Source: JAABQT01 sp041488375
GTDB lineage: Bacteria; Pseudomonadota; Gammaproteobacteria; Burkholderiales; SG8-39
Direction of reading: 5' to 3'
Assembly: GCA_041488375.1 (NCBI GenBank)
Contig: JBGPPD010000002.1
Location: 16,287-80,286, forward strand
Length of the DNA: 64,000 bases
A program made the position numbers and the translations under genes. This document shows, in pieces, positions 29,751-40,692 of this stretch (position 1 is the stretch's first letter; each line of letters starts with the position of its first letter). The notes below the pieces were generated by a model, which worked only from the letters and a program-made list of their open reading frames with translations, was not told the DNA's origin and searched no databases.

Positions 29751-31585
29751 GCAGCAAGTTGCTGGTGCAGCCTTGAGCGGCGCTGCTCAATCTCGCCTGG
29801 CAGGTGGCTCCCAAGCCTGCCGAGGAACTCGTCGTGAGAGGCGACCTCGGTCTTCCACGCGTCGCCTTCCACGCGCACGATCTCCAGGTACTGCTCGCGA
29901 GTGAACTTCTCCAGGCCGTGCCAGTTGAGGTCCTCGAAGGCGGGGATGATGCCGAGCGGCGTCTCCGCGCCCTTCACCAGGCCATGACAGCGTCCCACGA
30001 TCCATTCCAGCACGCGCATATTCTCGCCAAAGCCAGGCCAGATGTATTTGCCGCGCGCGTCCTTCCTGAACCAGTTGACGCGGAAGATGCGCGGCGGATG
30101 ACGCACTGCCTTGCCCATCTTCAGCCAGTGCGCGAAGTAGTCGCCGATGTTGTAGCCGCAGAACGCGATCATGGCCATCGGGTCGCGCCGCACCACGCCG
30201 ATCTTGCCGGTGATGGCCGCCGTGGTCTCCGAGCCGAGCGTGGCCCCCATGTACACGCCATCTTCCCAGCTCGGCGCCTCGACAACCAGGGGAACCGTCG
30301 TCGAGCGCCGGCCCCCGAACAGGAAAGCCGAGATCGGCACGCCGCCCGAGTCCTCCCACCTGGGATCCATCGACGGGCACTGTGCCGCCGCCACGGTGAA
30401 GCGGGAGTTGGGATGCGCCGCAAGCCTGCCGCAGCCGGCCGTCCACTCCTTGCCTTGCCAGTCGGTGAGGCGCGCGGGCGGCTGCTCGGTCATGCCCTCC
30501 CACCACACGTCGCCTTCCGGCGTGAGCGCGACGTTGGTGAAGATCACGTTCGACTTCAGCGTGCGCATCGCGTTCGGATTGGTCACCTCCGAGGTCCCCG
30601 GCGCGACGCCGAAGAAGCCGGCCTCCGGGTTAATCGCGTAGAAGTGACCGTCGTGCCCAGGCTTGATCCAGGCGATGTCCTCGCCGATGGTGGTGACCTT
30701 CCAGCCCTTGTAGGCGGCAGGCGGAACGAGCATGGCGAAGTTGGTCTTGCCGCAGGCGCTCGGGAACGCCGCGGCGACGTAGGACTTCTGTCCCGCGGGC
30801 GATTCGACACCCAGGATCAGCATGTGCTCGGCGAGCCAGCCCTCGTCGCGCGCCATCACCGAGGCGATGCGCAACGCGAGGCATTTTTTGCCGAGCAGGG
30901 CGTTGCCGCCGTATCCCGAGCCGTAGGACCAGATCTCGCGCGTCACGGGGAAGTGCACGATCCACTTCTCCTTGTCGTTGCACGGCCAGAGCACGTCCTT
31001 TTGCCCTGCGGCGAGCGGCGCGCCCACCGAGTGCATCCCGGGCACGAAGTCGCCGTCCTCGCCCAGCCACTCGGCTACTGCGCGGCCCATGCGCGTCATG
31101 ATGCGCATATTGATCGCCACGTAGGCCGAGTCGGAGATTTCGACGCCGATCTGCGCGATGTGCGAGCCGATCGGTCCCATCGAGTAGGGCATCACATACA
31201 TGGTGCGCCCACGCATGCAGCCGTCGAACAGGCGCAGCAGCGTGGCGCGCATTTCGTGCGACTCGACCCAGTTGTTGGTCGGCCCGGCCTGCTCCTTCTT
31301 ATCGCTGCAGATGAAGGTACGGTCTTCCATGCGTGCCACGTCGCTCGGATTCGAGCGCGCGAGGTAGCTGTTCGGGCGCAGCTTCTGGTTCAGCTTGATC
31401 AGGGTGCCGGCGGCGACGAGTTCTTCGCATAGGCGGTCGTATTCCGCCTGCGATCCGTCGCACCACACGATGCGCTCAGGCTTGGCGAGCAGCGCCATCT
31501 CGGATACCCACAGTCGCAGGCCCGCGTGGTGCAACCAATCGGGTGCCTGGGAAAGGTCCTTCTGCGCGGCGCCGGGTGCGTTCAT
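29747..31585 (-). CDS. pckG: phosphoenolpyruvate carboxykinase (GTP)
   Basis: The 612-residue enzyme has the GTP-type nucleotide motif AAFPSACGKTNFAML with its mobile active-site cysteine, plus PYSMGPIGSHIAQIGVE and the guanine-binding NWFRKDARGKYIWPGFGENMRV region in parts. It converts oxaloacetate and GTP to phosphoenolpyruvate, the entry to gluconeogenesis, and is the isoform typical of many Betaproteobacteria. An AGGAG precedes the ATG. An intrinsic-terminator-like hairpin lies only 16 bases upstream, and a class III aminotransferase gene overlaps its stop. Confidence 0.97.
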   Translation of the reverse strand: MNAPGAAQKDLSQAPDWLHHAGLRLWVSEMALLAKPERIVWCDGSQAEYDRLCEELVAAGTLIKLNQKLRPNSYLARSNPSDVARMEDRTFICSDKKEQAGPTNNWVESHEMRATLLRLFDGCMRGRTMYVMPYSMGPIGSHIAQIGVEISDSAYVAINMRIMTRMGRAVAEWLGEDGDFVPGMHSVGAPLAAGQKDVLWPCNDKEKWIVHFPVTREIWSYGSGYGGNALLGKKCLALRIASVMARDEGWLAEHMLILGVESPAGQKSYVAAAFPSACGKTNFAMLVPPAAYKGWKVTTIGEDIAWIKPGHDGHFYAINPEAGFFGVAPGTSEVTNPNAMRTLKSNVIFTNVALTPEGDVWWEGMTEQPPARLTDWQGKEWTAGCGRLAAHPNSRFTVAAAQCPSMDPRWEDSGGVPISAFLFGGRRSTTVPLVVEAPSWEDGVYMGATLGSETTAAITGKIGVVRRDPMAMIAFCGYNIGDYFAHWLKMGKAVRHPPRIFRVNWFRKDARGKYIWPGFGENMRVLEWIVGRCHGLVKGAETPLGIIPAFEDLNWHGLEKFTREQYLEIVRVEGDAWKTEVASHDEFLGRLGSHLPGEIEQRRSRLHQQLAA

Positions 31586-31600
31586 CTGCGTGAACTCCTG

Positions 31601-31627
31601 AAAGCAAAACGGCCCGGAAGGGGCCGT
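31601..31627 (-). terminator. intrinsic terminator between mnmE and pckG (possible leader attenuator)
   Basis: On the minus strand a seven-base GC-rich stem (ACGGCCC with GGGCCGT, five-base loop) is followed by TTTTGCTTT. It can end the yidC-mnmE transcript. It sits just before the pckG ribosome binding site, so any pckG promoter upstream of it would place the hairpin in the leader. A TAAAAT at 31654-31649 is a candidate -10 for such a promoter, though no good -35 accompanies it. Confidence 0.75.
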
Positions 31628-31716
31628 GCGGTTGCGGTTGGAGCGTGAATTTTACCGCGCAGTGGAACACCGCGCCACGTTTGAAAAACCTTTTCCGATC
31701 AAGCGCTTCGCAACTG

Positions 31717-33063
31717 CTACTTGCCCATGCAGAAGCGCGAGAAAATCTCTCCCAGTAAATCGTCCGCGCTGAACTTCCCCGTAATTGCTGTCAATGCCTG
31801 TTGAGCAAGACGCAACTCCTCCGCGAACAACTCCCAGCGTTCCGCATGGTCCGCCGCTGCCGCCAGATGCGTGCCCGCTGCCCGCAACGCGCGCAAGTGC
31901 CTCTCGCGGGCAAGAAACACCGATTCACCGTGCGACTTCCGCCCGGCGGCTTCGAGAATCGCGCGGCGCAAGGCCTCCATGCCGGTCCCGGTTCTTGCGG
32001 AAACACAAACCGCCGGATGTTCGCCCGGCGGCGGCCAAAATCCAGGCGTCAGGTCGATCTTGTTGTAGATGTCGATGCGTGCCGCCCCGGCAGGTGCGCT
32101 TATCGGCGGTGCACGATCTGCTGCAGAGGCGTCATGGATCGCCAGAACCAGGTCGGCGCGGGCGACTTCCTGTTGTGCACGCTCGACGCCAAGCCGCTCG
32201 ACTTCATCGCCCGGTTCGCGCAACCCGGCGGTATCCACCAAGTTCAGCGGTACGCCTTCGATCTGGATAGATTCGCGCAGCGCGTCGCGCGTGGTTCCAG
32301 GGATGGCAGTGACGATCGCGCGCTCCTCGCCCGCAAGCCGGTTGAGAAGGCTCGACTTGCCGACGTTGGGGCGTCCGGCAAGCACAACCTGTATCCCGGT
32401 CCGTAGCAAGCTTCCCTCATGGCTGCGAGCCTGGATACCCTCGAGTGCCGAACGCAAGCGCGCCAGGCGCGCGGCCGCGTCGTCGCGATGCAGCGAGTCC
32501 ACCTCCTCTTCGGGGAAATCCAGCGCCGCTTCGGTCAGCGCGCGCAAATCGACGAGCTGCGCGACCAGTCCGGCAACCGCGGCAGAAAACTCTCCCGTCA
32601 GGGAGCGAAGGGCGCTACGTGCCGCTTCCGTGCTTGCCGCGTCGATCAGGTCGGCCACCGCTTCGGCCTGCGCCAGGTCCATGCGGCCGTTGAGGAAGGC
32701 GCGCCGCGTAAACTCCCCGGGCTCCGCGAGCCGCGCATCTGCGTCCAGACACGCCTGAAGGACCCCCTGCAGGACGACGGGGCCGCCGTGCCCCTGGAAC
32801 TCGAAGCCGTGTTCGCCGGTATAGGAACGCGGTGCCGGAAAGTACAAGGACAGGCCTTCATCCAGCACCCGTCCCTGCGCATCACGCGCCACCCCGTAGG
32901 TCGCGACTCTGGCCTCGGGCAAGCGGCCCAGGAGCCGGCGCGCAATTTCCGGCGCGAGCGGGCCTGAGACGCGCACGATGCCGATTGCGCCGCGACCCGA
33001 GGGCGTCGCGATGGCAGCGATGGTTTCGGTCTTGCGCCCCCCGGGCGGCTCAGCGCTTGGCAT
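31717..33063 (-). CDS. mnmE: tRNA modification GTPase MnmE (TrmE)
   Basis: The 448-residue protein has an N-terminal formyl-folate-binding-like domain (TIAAIATPSGRGAIGIVRVSG), a central G domain with GRPNVGKSS, DTAGLRE and NKID, and the C-terminal FCMGK that carries the catalytic cysteine. With MnmG it forms cmnm5U34 in tRNA. It overlaps yidC by 14 bases, as part of the rpmH-rnpA-yidD-yidC-mnmE string. Confidence 0.97.
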   Translation of the reverse strand: MPSAEPPGGRKTETIAAIATPSGRGAIGIVRVSGPLAPEIARRLLGRLPEARVATYGVARDAQGRVLDEGLSLYFPAPRSYTGEHGFEFQGHGGPVVLQGVLQACLDADARLAEPGEFTRRAFLNGRMDLAQAEAVADLIDAASTEAARSALRSLTGEFSAAVAGLVAQLVDLRALTEAALDFPEEEVDSLHRDDAAARLARLRSALEGIQARSHEGSLLRTGIQVVLAGRPNVGKSSLLNRLAGEERAIVTAIPGTTRDALRESIQIEGVPLNLVDTAGLREPGDEVERLGVERAQQEVARADLVLAIHDASAADRAPPISAPAGAARIDIYNKIDLTPGFWPPPGEHPAVCVSARTGTGMEALRRAILEAAGRKSHGESVFLARERHLRALRAAGTHLAAAADHAERWELFAEELRLAQQALTAITGKFSADDLLGEIFSRFCMGK

Positions 33064-34714
33064 GGGCAGTCTTGTCGCGATTGAACATGCGCTGGATCTG
33101 CCACTGTTGCAGGATGGAAAGAATGTTGTTGACCAGCCAGTACAAGACCAGCCCGGCGGGAAAGAAGAAGAAGAACACGCTGAAAATAAAGGGCATGAAC
33201 TTCATTACTTTGGCTTGTACCGGATCGGGCGGCACCGGGTTCATACGCGTCTGCAGCACCATCGTGACAGTCATCAGCAGCGGCAGGACGTAGTATGGAT
33301 CGAGCGCCGACAGGTCTTTGATCCACAGAATGAACGGGGCGTGGCGCAGTTCGATCGCCGCCAGCAGCACCCAGTACAGGGCGATGAATACCGGAATCTG
33401 CACCAGGATCGGGAAGCAGCCGCCGAGAGGATTGATCTTCTCCGTTTTGTAGAGCTCCATCATCGCCTGGTTCAAGCGTGCACGATCATTGCCGTACATC
33501 TCCCGCATCTTGGTCATGCGCGGCGTCACCAGTTTCATCTTCGCCATCGACTTGTAACTCGCGGCCGAAAGCGGGAAGAACAGCAGCTTGATGGTCACGG
33601 TGAGCAGGATGATCGCAGCGCCCCAGTTCCCGGCAATGAAATGGTATTTTTCCAGCAGCCAGAATAATGGCCAGGCAATGATCGTCAGCCAGCCGTAGTC
33701 GACCACCAGATCAAAGCCCGGAGCCGCCGCCTTGAGGCGGTGCTGCTCCTGCGGTCCCACATACAGCGGCGCGCCGATGCGGGCCGTGGCTCCCGGCGCG
33801 ATCTCCGGCACGGGCAGCACTACCCTGCCAACGTAGACCCCGTCCTGCCGGCGCTCCATCACGTAGTCTCGCGCGCCCTTGGCCGTCGGGAGCCAGCCGG
33901 ACACAAAGTAGTGCTGCACGAACGCGATCCAGCCGTCCTCGGCGTGTCGCATGTACTCCGCCTTTCCCTTGTCGAGATCGGCAAAGTGCACCTTTTGGAA
34001 CTTCTTCTCTTCCGTGTATTCGGCGAAACCGGCAAAGCTTTGCGCGCCGAAGGTTCGCGCGACAGAATTGCCGGCTGCATCCAGCTTGCCGTCGTGAGTC
34101 AGTTGGAAATAGGCGAACGGGGACAGCGGCACCGCTCCCTTGTTGCTGATCTCCATGGTGACGTCGACGATGTAACTGTCGCGCGTAAAGACAAAAACCT
34201 TGTCGACGACGACGCCCCCCGGGCCCTGCGCTGAAAGGCGAATTTCGAGCTTGTTGTCGCCAGCCGCGAGTTCGCGCGCACCCGGCTGAGCCTGCCACAG
34301 CGTGCGGTGGTTAGGCCCGGCCTCGCCCGTCAGGCCGCTTTGCGCAAAATACTGGCGCTCCGCCCCGAGCAGCACCAGATTCTTGCTCAGGTCGTCGGCA
34401 TCCTTGTGCTTGAGCAGCTCCACCCTGCTCAGGGTTCCGCCAAGCGTGTCGATTTCGGCGACCATCAGGTCAGTCCGAACGCGAAGCGTTTCGCCCCGCG
34501 CGGCGGGCGCGGTGTCGGGCACGGCCGCAGACACTGGTCCGGACTGTGAGCTAGCTGCGGCGACCGCCGGCTTCTGCGGCGTCGGGACTGCCGGAACGGA
34601 CTGCGTGACCGTTGCCGGAACCGGTTTAGGTCGGTTCTGCTTCTCCCACGAGTCCCACAGCAGCAGCAGTGAAAAGCTGAAAATGAAGAACAGGATCAGT
34701 CTTTGGGTATCCAT
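33050..34714 (-). CDS. yidC: membrane protein insertase YidC
   Basis: The 554-residue protein has an N-terminal anchor (LILFFIFSFSLLLLWDSW), a large periplasmic beta-sandwich and the five-span insertase core. The core includes GNWGAAIILLTVTIKLLFFPL, with its groove arginine/lysine region, and NPLGGCFPILVQIPVFIALY. The tail is short and basic (KTAHAKR). It inserts inner-membrane proteins, including Fo subunits made nearby. It lies 27 bases after yidD and overlaps mnmE. Confidence 0.97.
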   Translation of the reverse strand: MDTQRLILFFIFSFSLLLLWDSWEKQNRPKPVPATVTQSVPAVPTPQKPAVAAASSQSGPVSAAVPDTAPAARGETLRVRTDLMVAEIDTLGGTLSRVELLKHKDADDLSKNLVLLGAERQYFAQSGLTGEAGPNHRTLWQAQPGARELAAGDNKLEIRLSAQGPGGVVVDKVFVFTRDSYIVDVTMEISNKGAVPLSPFAYFQLTHDGKLDAAGNSVARTFGAQSFAGFAEYTEEKKFQKVHFADLDKGKAEYMRHAEDGWIAFVQHYFVSGWLPTAKGARDYVMERRQDGVYVGRVVLPVPEIAPGATARIGAPLYVGPQEQHRLKAAAPGFDLVVDYGWLTIIAWPLFWLLEKYHFIAGNWGAAIILLTVTIKLLFFPLSAASYKSMAKMKLVTPRMTKMREMYGNDRARLNQAMMELYKTEKINPLGGCFPILVQIPVFIALYWVLLAAIELRHAPFILWIKDLSALDPYYVLPLLMTVTMVLQTRMNPVPPDPVQAKVMKFMPFIFSVFFFFFPAGLVLYWLVNNILSILQQWQIQRMFNRDKTAHAKR

Positions 34715-34741
34715 CGGACTCCGTGTCGCCCCTGGTGTGCT

Positions 34742-34966
34742 TCAGCCGCGCCGGTTTGACGGCACCGGATCGTACCCGCCCCGGTGCCATGGGCCGCAGC
34801 GGCAAAGCCGCCGAGCTGCGAGCCAACCGCCGCCGAACAGTCCATGCCTGGCAAGTGCCTCCTCCGCGTATTGCGAGCAACTGGGGTGGAAGCGGCATAC
34901 CGGTCCCAGCATCGGGCTGATAAAAAACCGGTAAGTACGCAGCAGCAGTCTGAGGAGGCTGGTCAT
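34742..34966 (-). CDS. yidD: membrane protein insertion efficiency factor YidD
   Basis: The 74-residue protein has the Haemolytic/YidD signature: RTYRFFISPMLGPVCRF, then PSCSQYAEEAL with conserved cysteines, and a CGPWHRGGYDPVP tail. It is an amphipathic membrane-associated helper of YidC insertion. The ATG overlaps the rnpA stop (ATGA). Confidence 0.95.
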   Translation of the reverse strand: MTSLLRLLLRTYRFFISPMLGPVCRFHPSCSQYAEEALARHGLFGGGWLAARRLCRCGPWHRGGYDPVPSNRRG

Positions 34967-35322
34967 GGATTCAAGTTTCTGAGCAGTTCCCTCAGTCGCG
35001 TCAGCATCGCCGGCGATCCCCGCGCCCCATACGGGGGTCGTACCAGCACATCGAGCGGTCCGAGCTGCGCCTGCTCGAGGCGGAACGCCTCGCGGATGCA
35101 CCGCTTGAGCCGATTGCGCTCGGTGGCAAGCGCGGAATGCCGGCGTGTCACCAGAATTCCCAGCCGCGGCGGACCCTCGCCCCTGCGTCTGAGGTAAAAG
35201 GTATATCCCGAAAGGCTCCGCCGCCGGCCCTCGCGCAGCAGCGGTTCGAACGCAGAGCGTCCGGCGAGCTTTCGATCCGCCCCGAAGGGACTAGACCGAG
35301 AGCCGCTTGCGGCCGCGTGCAC
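34963..35322 (-). CDS. rnpA: ribonuclease P protein component
   Basis: About 119 residues from a GTG start. The conserved RNA-binding signature ERNRLKRCIREAFR is present, preceded by RLGILVTRRHSALA and the N-terminal pattern RKLAGRSAFEPLLREGRR. It is the protein subunit of RNase P, which matures tRNA 5' ends. The only suitable start before the conserved block is GTG at 35322, which lies inside rpmH and overlaps it by 32 bases in another frame. The stop overlaps yidD by four bases. Confidence 0.9.
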   Translation of the reverse strand: MHAAASGSRSSPFGADRKLAGRSAFEPLLREGRRRSLSGYTFYLRRRGEGPPRLGILVTRRHSALATERNRLKRCIREAFRLEQAQLGPLDVLVRPPYGARGSPAMLTRLRELLRNLNP

Positions 35323-35425
35323 GCCGCGCGCGCAGCACCGCACGGCCACCGCGCGTGCGGCTGCGAACAAGAAATCCGTGACGCCGCGCGCGTCGCGTCT
35401 TGGAAGGCTGGTAGGTGCGTTTCAT
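35291..35425 (-). CDS. rpmH: 50S ribosomal protein L34
   Basis: A 44-residue, very basic protein: MKRTYQPSKTRRARRHGF, then arginine/glycine-rich sequence, ending GRKRLSV. This is an end-to-end match to the L34 pattern and has the family's usual length. It is first in the rpmH-rnpA-yidD-yidC-mnmE string and diverges from dnaA, as in most bacteria. A strong promoter lies just upstream. Confidence 0.98.
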   Translation of the reverse strand: MKRTYQPSKTRRARRHGFLVRSRTRGGRAVLRARRARGRKRLSV

Positions 35426-35453
35426 CGGCCTGCTCGCTGCGAAAAAGGGCGGT

Positions 35454-35483
35454 ATTAGAGCCTGCGCCGCTCGGCATTGTCAA
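35454..35483 (-). promoter_or_regulatory. putative rpmH promoter
   Basis: On the minus strand a perfect -35 TTGACA (35483-35478) is followed after 18 bases by TCTAAT (35459-35454), one mismatch from TATAAT. Transcription would begin about 20 bases before the L34 start codon. The strength suits a ribosomal protein gene. Confidence 0.65.
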
Positions 35484-35518
35484 CCTGAATCAACAGGGCA
35501 CCGCGCAAGACAGAAGTC

Positions 35519-35527
35519 TGTGGATAA
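35519..35527 (-). other. perfect DnaA box upstream of dnaA
   Basis: The minus strand reads TTATCCACA, an exact consensus DnaA box, about 100 bases before the dnaA ATG in the 200-base rpmH-dnaA interval. It may serve autoregulation of dnaA, origin function, or both. The rest of the interval holds the rpmH promoter and no other perfect box. Confidence 0.85.
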
Positions 35528-35625
35528 CGCGACTTGGAAGGGGTAAAATTTCATTCTCGCTGGCACGTCGCTTCGCGGCCCCGGCGTTGCCCCTGAACAG
35601 CGCGTTTCGCGAGACCGCAAAGATC

Positions 35626-36954
35626 ATGCAAAGCCTCTGGGACGCCTGCCTGCGCCGCTTGGAGCAGGAGCTTCCCGCGCAACAATTCAGCACCTGGATC
35701 CGGCCGCTCGCCGCCGAAGCCAGCGCGCAGGAAAACGGCACGTTGGTCCTCTCCGCGCCGAATCGCTTCGTCCTCGAACTGGTGCGCGAGCGCTACGCGG
35801 GGCGCATCGAGAAGCTGGCGGCCGAGGCGAGCGGCCGCGACCTCGGTGTGCGCCTGGTGCTGGCGCGCGGCGGCGAAGCGCCCGTGCGCGCCGCGCCACC
35901 GCGCAGCAACGCCGAGGCGCCGGCGGTGCTCGAGCGGGCACGACTCAACCGAATGTTCACGTTCGACAGCTTCGTCACCGGCAAGGCGAACCAGCTGGCG
36001 CGCGCGGCGGCCATCCAGGTCTCGGAAAATCCGGGCATCTCCTATAACCCTCTATTCATCTATGGCGGCGTGGGACTCGGCAAGACGCATTTGCTGCAGG
36101 CGATCGGCAACCACCTTGCGGAGCAGCGTCCGCAAGCGAGGCTGCGCTACATTCACGCCGAGCAGTACGTCACCGACGTGGTCCGCGCCTACCAGCAGAA
36201 ATCCTTCGACGAGTTCAAGCGCTATTACCATTCGCTTGACCTGCTGCTCATCGACGACATCCAGTTCTTCTCCAACAAGGGGCGCACGCAGGAGGAGTTC
36301 TTCTACGCCTTCAACGCGCTGGTCGAAGCTCACAAGCAGATCGTCATCAGCTGCGACACCTATCCGAAGGAAATTGCGGGCATGGAGGAGCGCCTTATTT
36401 CGCGCTTCGGCTGGGGCCTGACCGTGGCCATCGAACCCCCCGAGCTGGAAATGCGCGTCGCCATTGTCCTGAAGAAGGCCGAAGCCGAAGCGGAGCGCGT
36501 CTCCGAGGAGATCGCCTTCTTCATCGCCAAGAACATCCGCTCGAACGTGCGCGAACTGGAAGGCGCACTGAAGAAGGTGCTCGCTTTCGCGCGCTTCAAT
36601 GGACGGGAGCTGTCGCTTGAGCTCGCCAAGGAGGCGCTGCGCGACATTCTCAACGTCGCCAGCCGGCAGATCAGCGTCGATGGCATCCAGAAGACGGTGG
36701 CGGAGTATTTCAAGCTGAAGATTTCCGACATGCATTCCAAGAAGCGCAGCCGCAACGTGGCGCGGCCGCGCCAGGTCGCGATGTGCCTCGCCAAGGACTT
36801 GACGCCCATGAGCCTGCCAGAGATCGGCGAGGCGTTCGGCAATCGCGACCACACGACAGTGCTGCATGCCTGCCGCACCATTTCAAGTCTGCGCAAGAAG
36901 GACTCCACGCTCAACCGGGACTACCTGGTGCTCGAACAGGTACTGAAAGGATGA
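35626..36954 (+). CDS. dnaA: chromosomal replication initiator DnaA
   Basis: The 442-residue protein starts at the ATG giving MQSLWDACLRRLEQELP (domain I). A short linker follows, then the AAA+ domain with GGVGLGKTHLL and LLLIDDIQFFSNKG, and domain IV with the DnaA-box-reading NRDHTTVLHACRTI. It opens the origin and recruits helicase. The long in-frame extension upstream of this ATG runs over rpmH/rnpA and is not real. The domain II linker is short, as in other Betaproteobacteria. Confidence 0.97.
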   Translation: MQSLWDACLRRLEQELPAQQFSTWIRPLAAEASAQENGTLVLSAPNRFVLELVRERYAGRIEKLAAEASGRDLGVRLVLARGGEAPVRAAPPRSNAEAPAVLERARLNRMFTFDSFVTGKANQLARAAAIQVSENPGISYNPLFIYGGVGLGKTHLLQAIGNHLAEQRPQARLRYIHAEQYVTDVVRAYQQKSFDEFKRYYHSLDLLLIDDIQFFSNKGRTQEEFFYAFNALVEAHKQIVISCDTYPKEIAGMEERLISRFGWGLTVAIEPPELEMRVAIVLKKAEAEAERVSEEIAFFIAKNIRSNVRELEGALKKVLAFARFNGRELSLELAKEALRDILNVASRQISVDGIQKTVAEYFKLKISDMHSKKRSRNVARPRQVAMCLAKDLTPMSLPEIGEAFGNRDHTTVLHACRTISSLRKKDSTLNRDYLVLEQVLKG

Positions 36955-37151
36955 TCAGTCTGTGGGTTTCCTATGTGTGGATTGTGAGTAACCTGCTTGC
37001 CGCGTGCGCCGCCCGGTTTCATCCCCATCCGCGCACATCCAGTCCACAGCTTTCCCCGACCCGCCGCGCCTCGCAAACATGCGATCGCAAAGCACAATTC
37101 GGGTTATCCCTCGATTCCGACCTGCTCTATTACTACTACTAAGGATAAATA
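36955..37151. other. putative oriC unwinding region between dnaA and dnaN
   Basis: This 197-base gap has several DnaA-box-like sequences: TGTGGATTG at 36976-36984 (two mismatches to the reverse consensus) and a degenerate TTATCCCTC at 37104-37112. After a 14-base spacer, the top strand reads CTATTACTACTACTA at 37127-37141. Its complement is five successive trios (3'-GAT AAT GAT GAT GAT-5'), matching the DnaA-trio element that guides strand opening in other bacteria. The dnaN ATG follows at 37152. The role is inferred from order and motif. Confidence 0.65.
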
Positions 37152-38258
37152 ATGGCCTTGGTCAAAGCGACACGCGACGAATTGCTCGCTCCTTTGTCCG
37201 CGGTGAGCGGCATCATCGAACGTCGCCACACGTTGCCGATTCTCTCCAACGTTCTGATCGACCGTGTCGAGGGCGTGCTGTCCTTCCTCGCCACGGACAT
37301 CGAGATTCAGATTACCGCGCGCTCGACCCTCGCTGCGGGCGGCGATGCGAAGCCGCTGACGGTCGGGGCACGCAAACTGGTCGATATCCTGCGCGCATTG
37401 CCCGAGGGGGCTGAGGTCACGCTGCAGCAGCAAGACAAGCGTCTGCAGGTCAAGGCTGGTAAGAGCCGCTTTGCACTGCAGATATTGCCGGCCGAGGATT
37501 TTCCGCGCCTGGCCAAGCCTGCCGGCGACAGCATTCACTTCGCGTTGCCGCAGAAAGCCCTGCGCAGGATGCTGGGCCTTGTACAGTACGCGATGGCTCA
37601 GCAGGACATCCGCTACTACCTCAACGGCCTGCTGGTGCTGGTGGAGGACAAGCAATTGCGCCTGGTGGCAACCGACGGCCATCGACTGGCCTACGTCGCG
37701 ATGCCCTTGGCGGTCGGGCTGCCGCGGCAGGAAGTCATCGTGCCGCGAAAGACGGTGCTCGAGCTGTCCAAATTGCTCGCCGACAGCGACGAGGAAGTCC
37801 GCGTCGAACTCTCATCCGCGCAGGCCTCGTTCAGCTTTGGCGTGGTGGAACTGCTGTCAAAACTGGTAGATGGCAAGTTCCCGGACTACACGCGGGTCAT
37901 CCCGACGCAGCACAAGAACCGGCTCACGATAGACAGGGACGTTCTGCGCCAATCGCTGATGCGCGCCGCGATCCTGTCGAACGAGAAATTCCGCGGCGTG
38001 CGCTGGGTCCTCACGGACGGCAGCCTGAAGGTCGTGTCCTCGAACGCCGAGCAGGAGGAGGCGCAGGAGGAGATCGAGGTGAACTACGGAGGCGACGCCC
38101 TGGATATCGGCTTCAACGTCAATTATCTGCTCGACGTGCTGAACAACGTGTCCGCGCCGCAGGTGGAGTGCCACTTCGGCGATGCGGCATCCAGCGCGCT
38201 GCTGCAGTTCCCGGCGGAACCGGACTTCAAGTACGTGGTCATGCCGATGAGAATCTGA
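37152..38258 (+). CDS. dnaN: DNA polymerase III beta sliding clamp
   Basis: The 368-residue protein has the three-domain clamp layout, starting ALVKATRDELLAPLSAV and ending DFKYVVMPMRI, the standard C-terminus of the family. The dimeric ring holds the polymerase on DNA. It lies 197 bases after dnaA and 13 bases before gyrB, with no recF between; recF is commonly absent from this position in Betaproteobacteria. Confidence 0.97.
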   Translation: MALVKATRDELLAPLSAVSGIIERRHTLPILSNVLIDRVEGVLSFLATDIEIQITARSTLAAGGDAKPLTVGARKLVDILRALPEGAEVTLQQQDKRLQVKAGKSRFALQILPAEDFPRLAKPAGDSIHFALPQKALRRMLGLVQYAMAQQDIRYYLNGLLVLVEDKQLRLVATDGHRLAYVAMPLAVGLPRQEVIVPRKTVLELSKLLADSDEEVRVELSSAQASFSFGVVELLSKLVDGKFPDYTRVIPTQHKNRLTIDRDVLRQSLMRAAILSNEKFRGVRWVLTDGSLKVVSSNAEQEEAQEEIEVNYGGDALDIGFNVNYLLDVLNNVSAPQVECHFGDAASSALLQFPAEPDFKYVVMPMRI

Positions 38259-38271
38259 GGAAGGAAACGCG

Positions 38272-40692
<2,421 letters not shown>

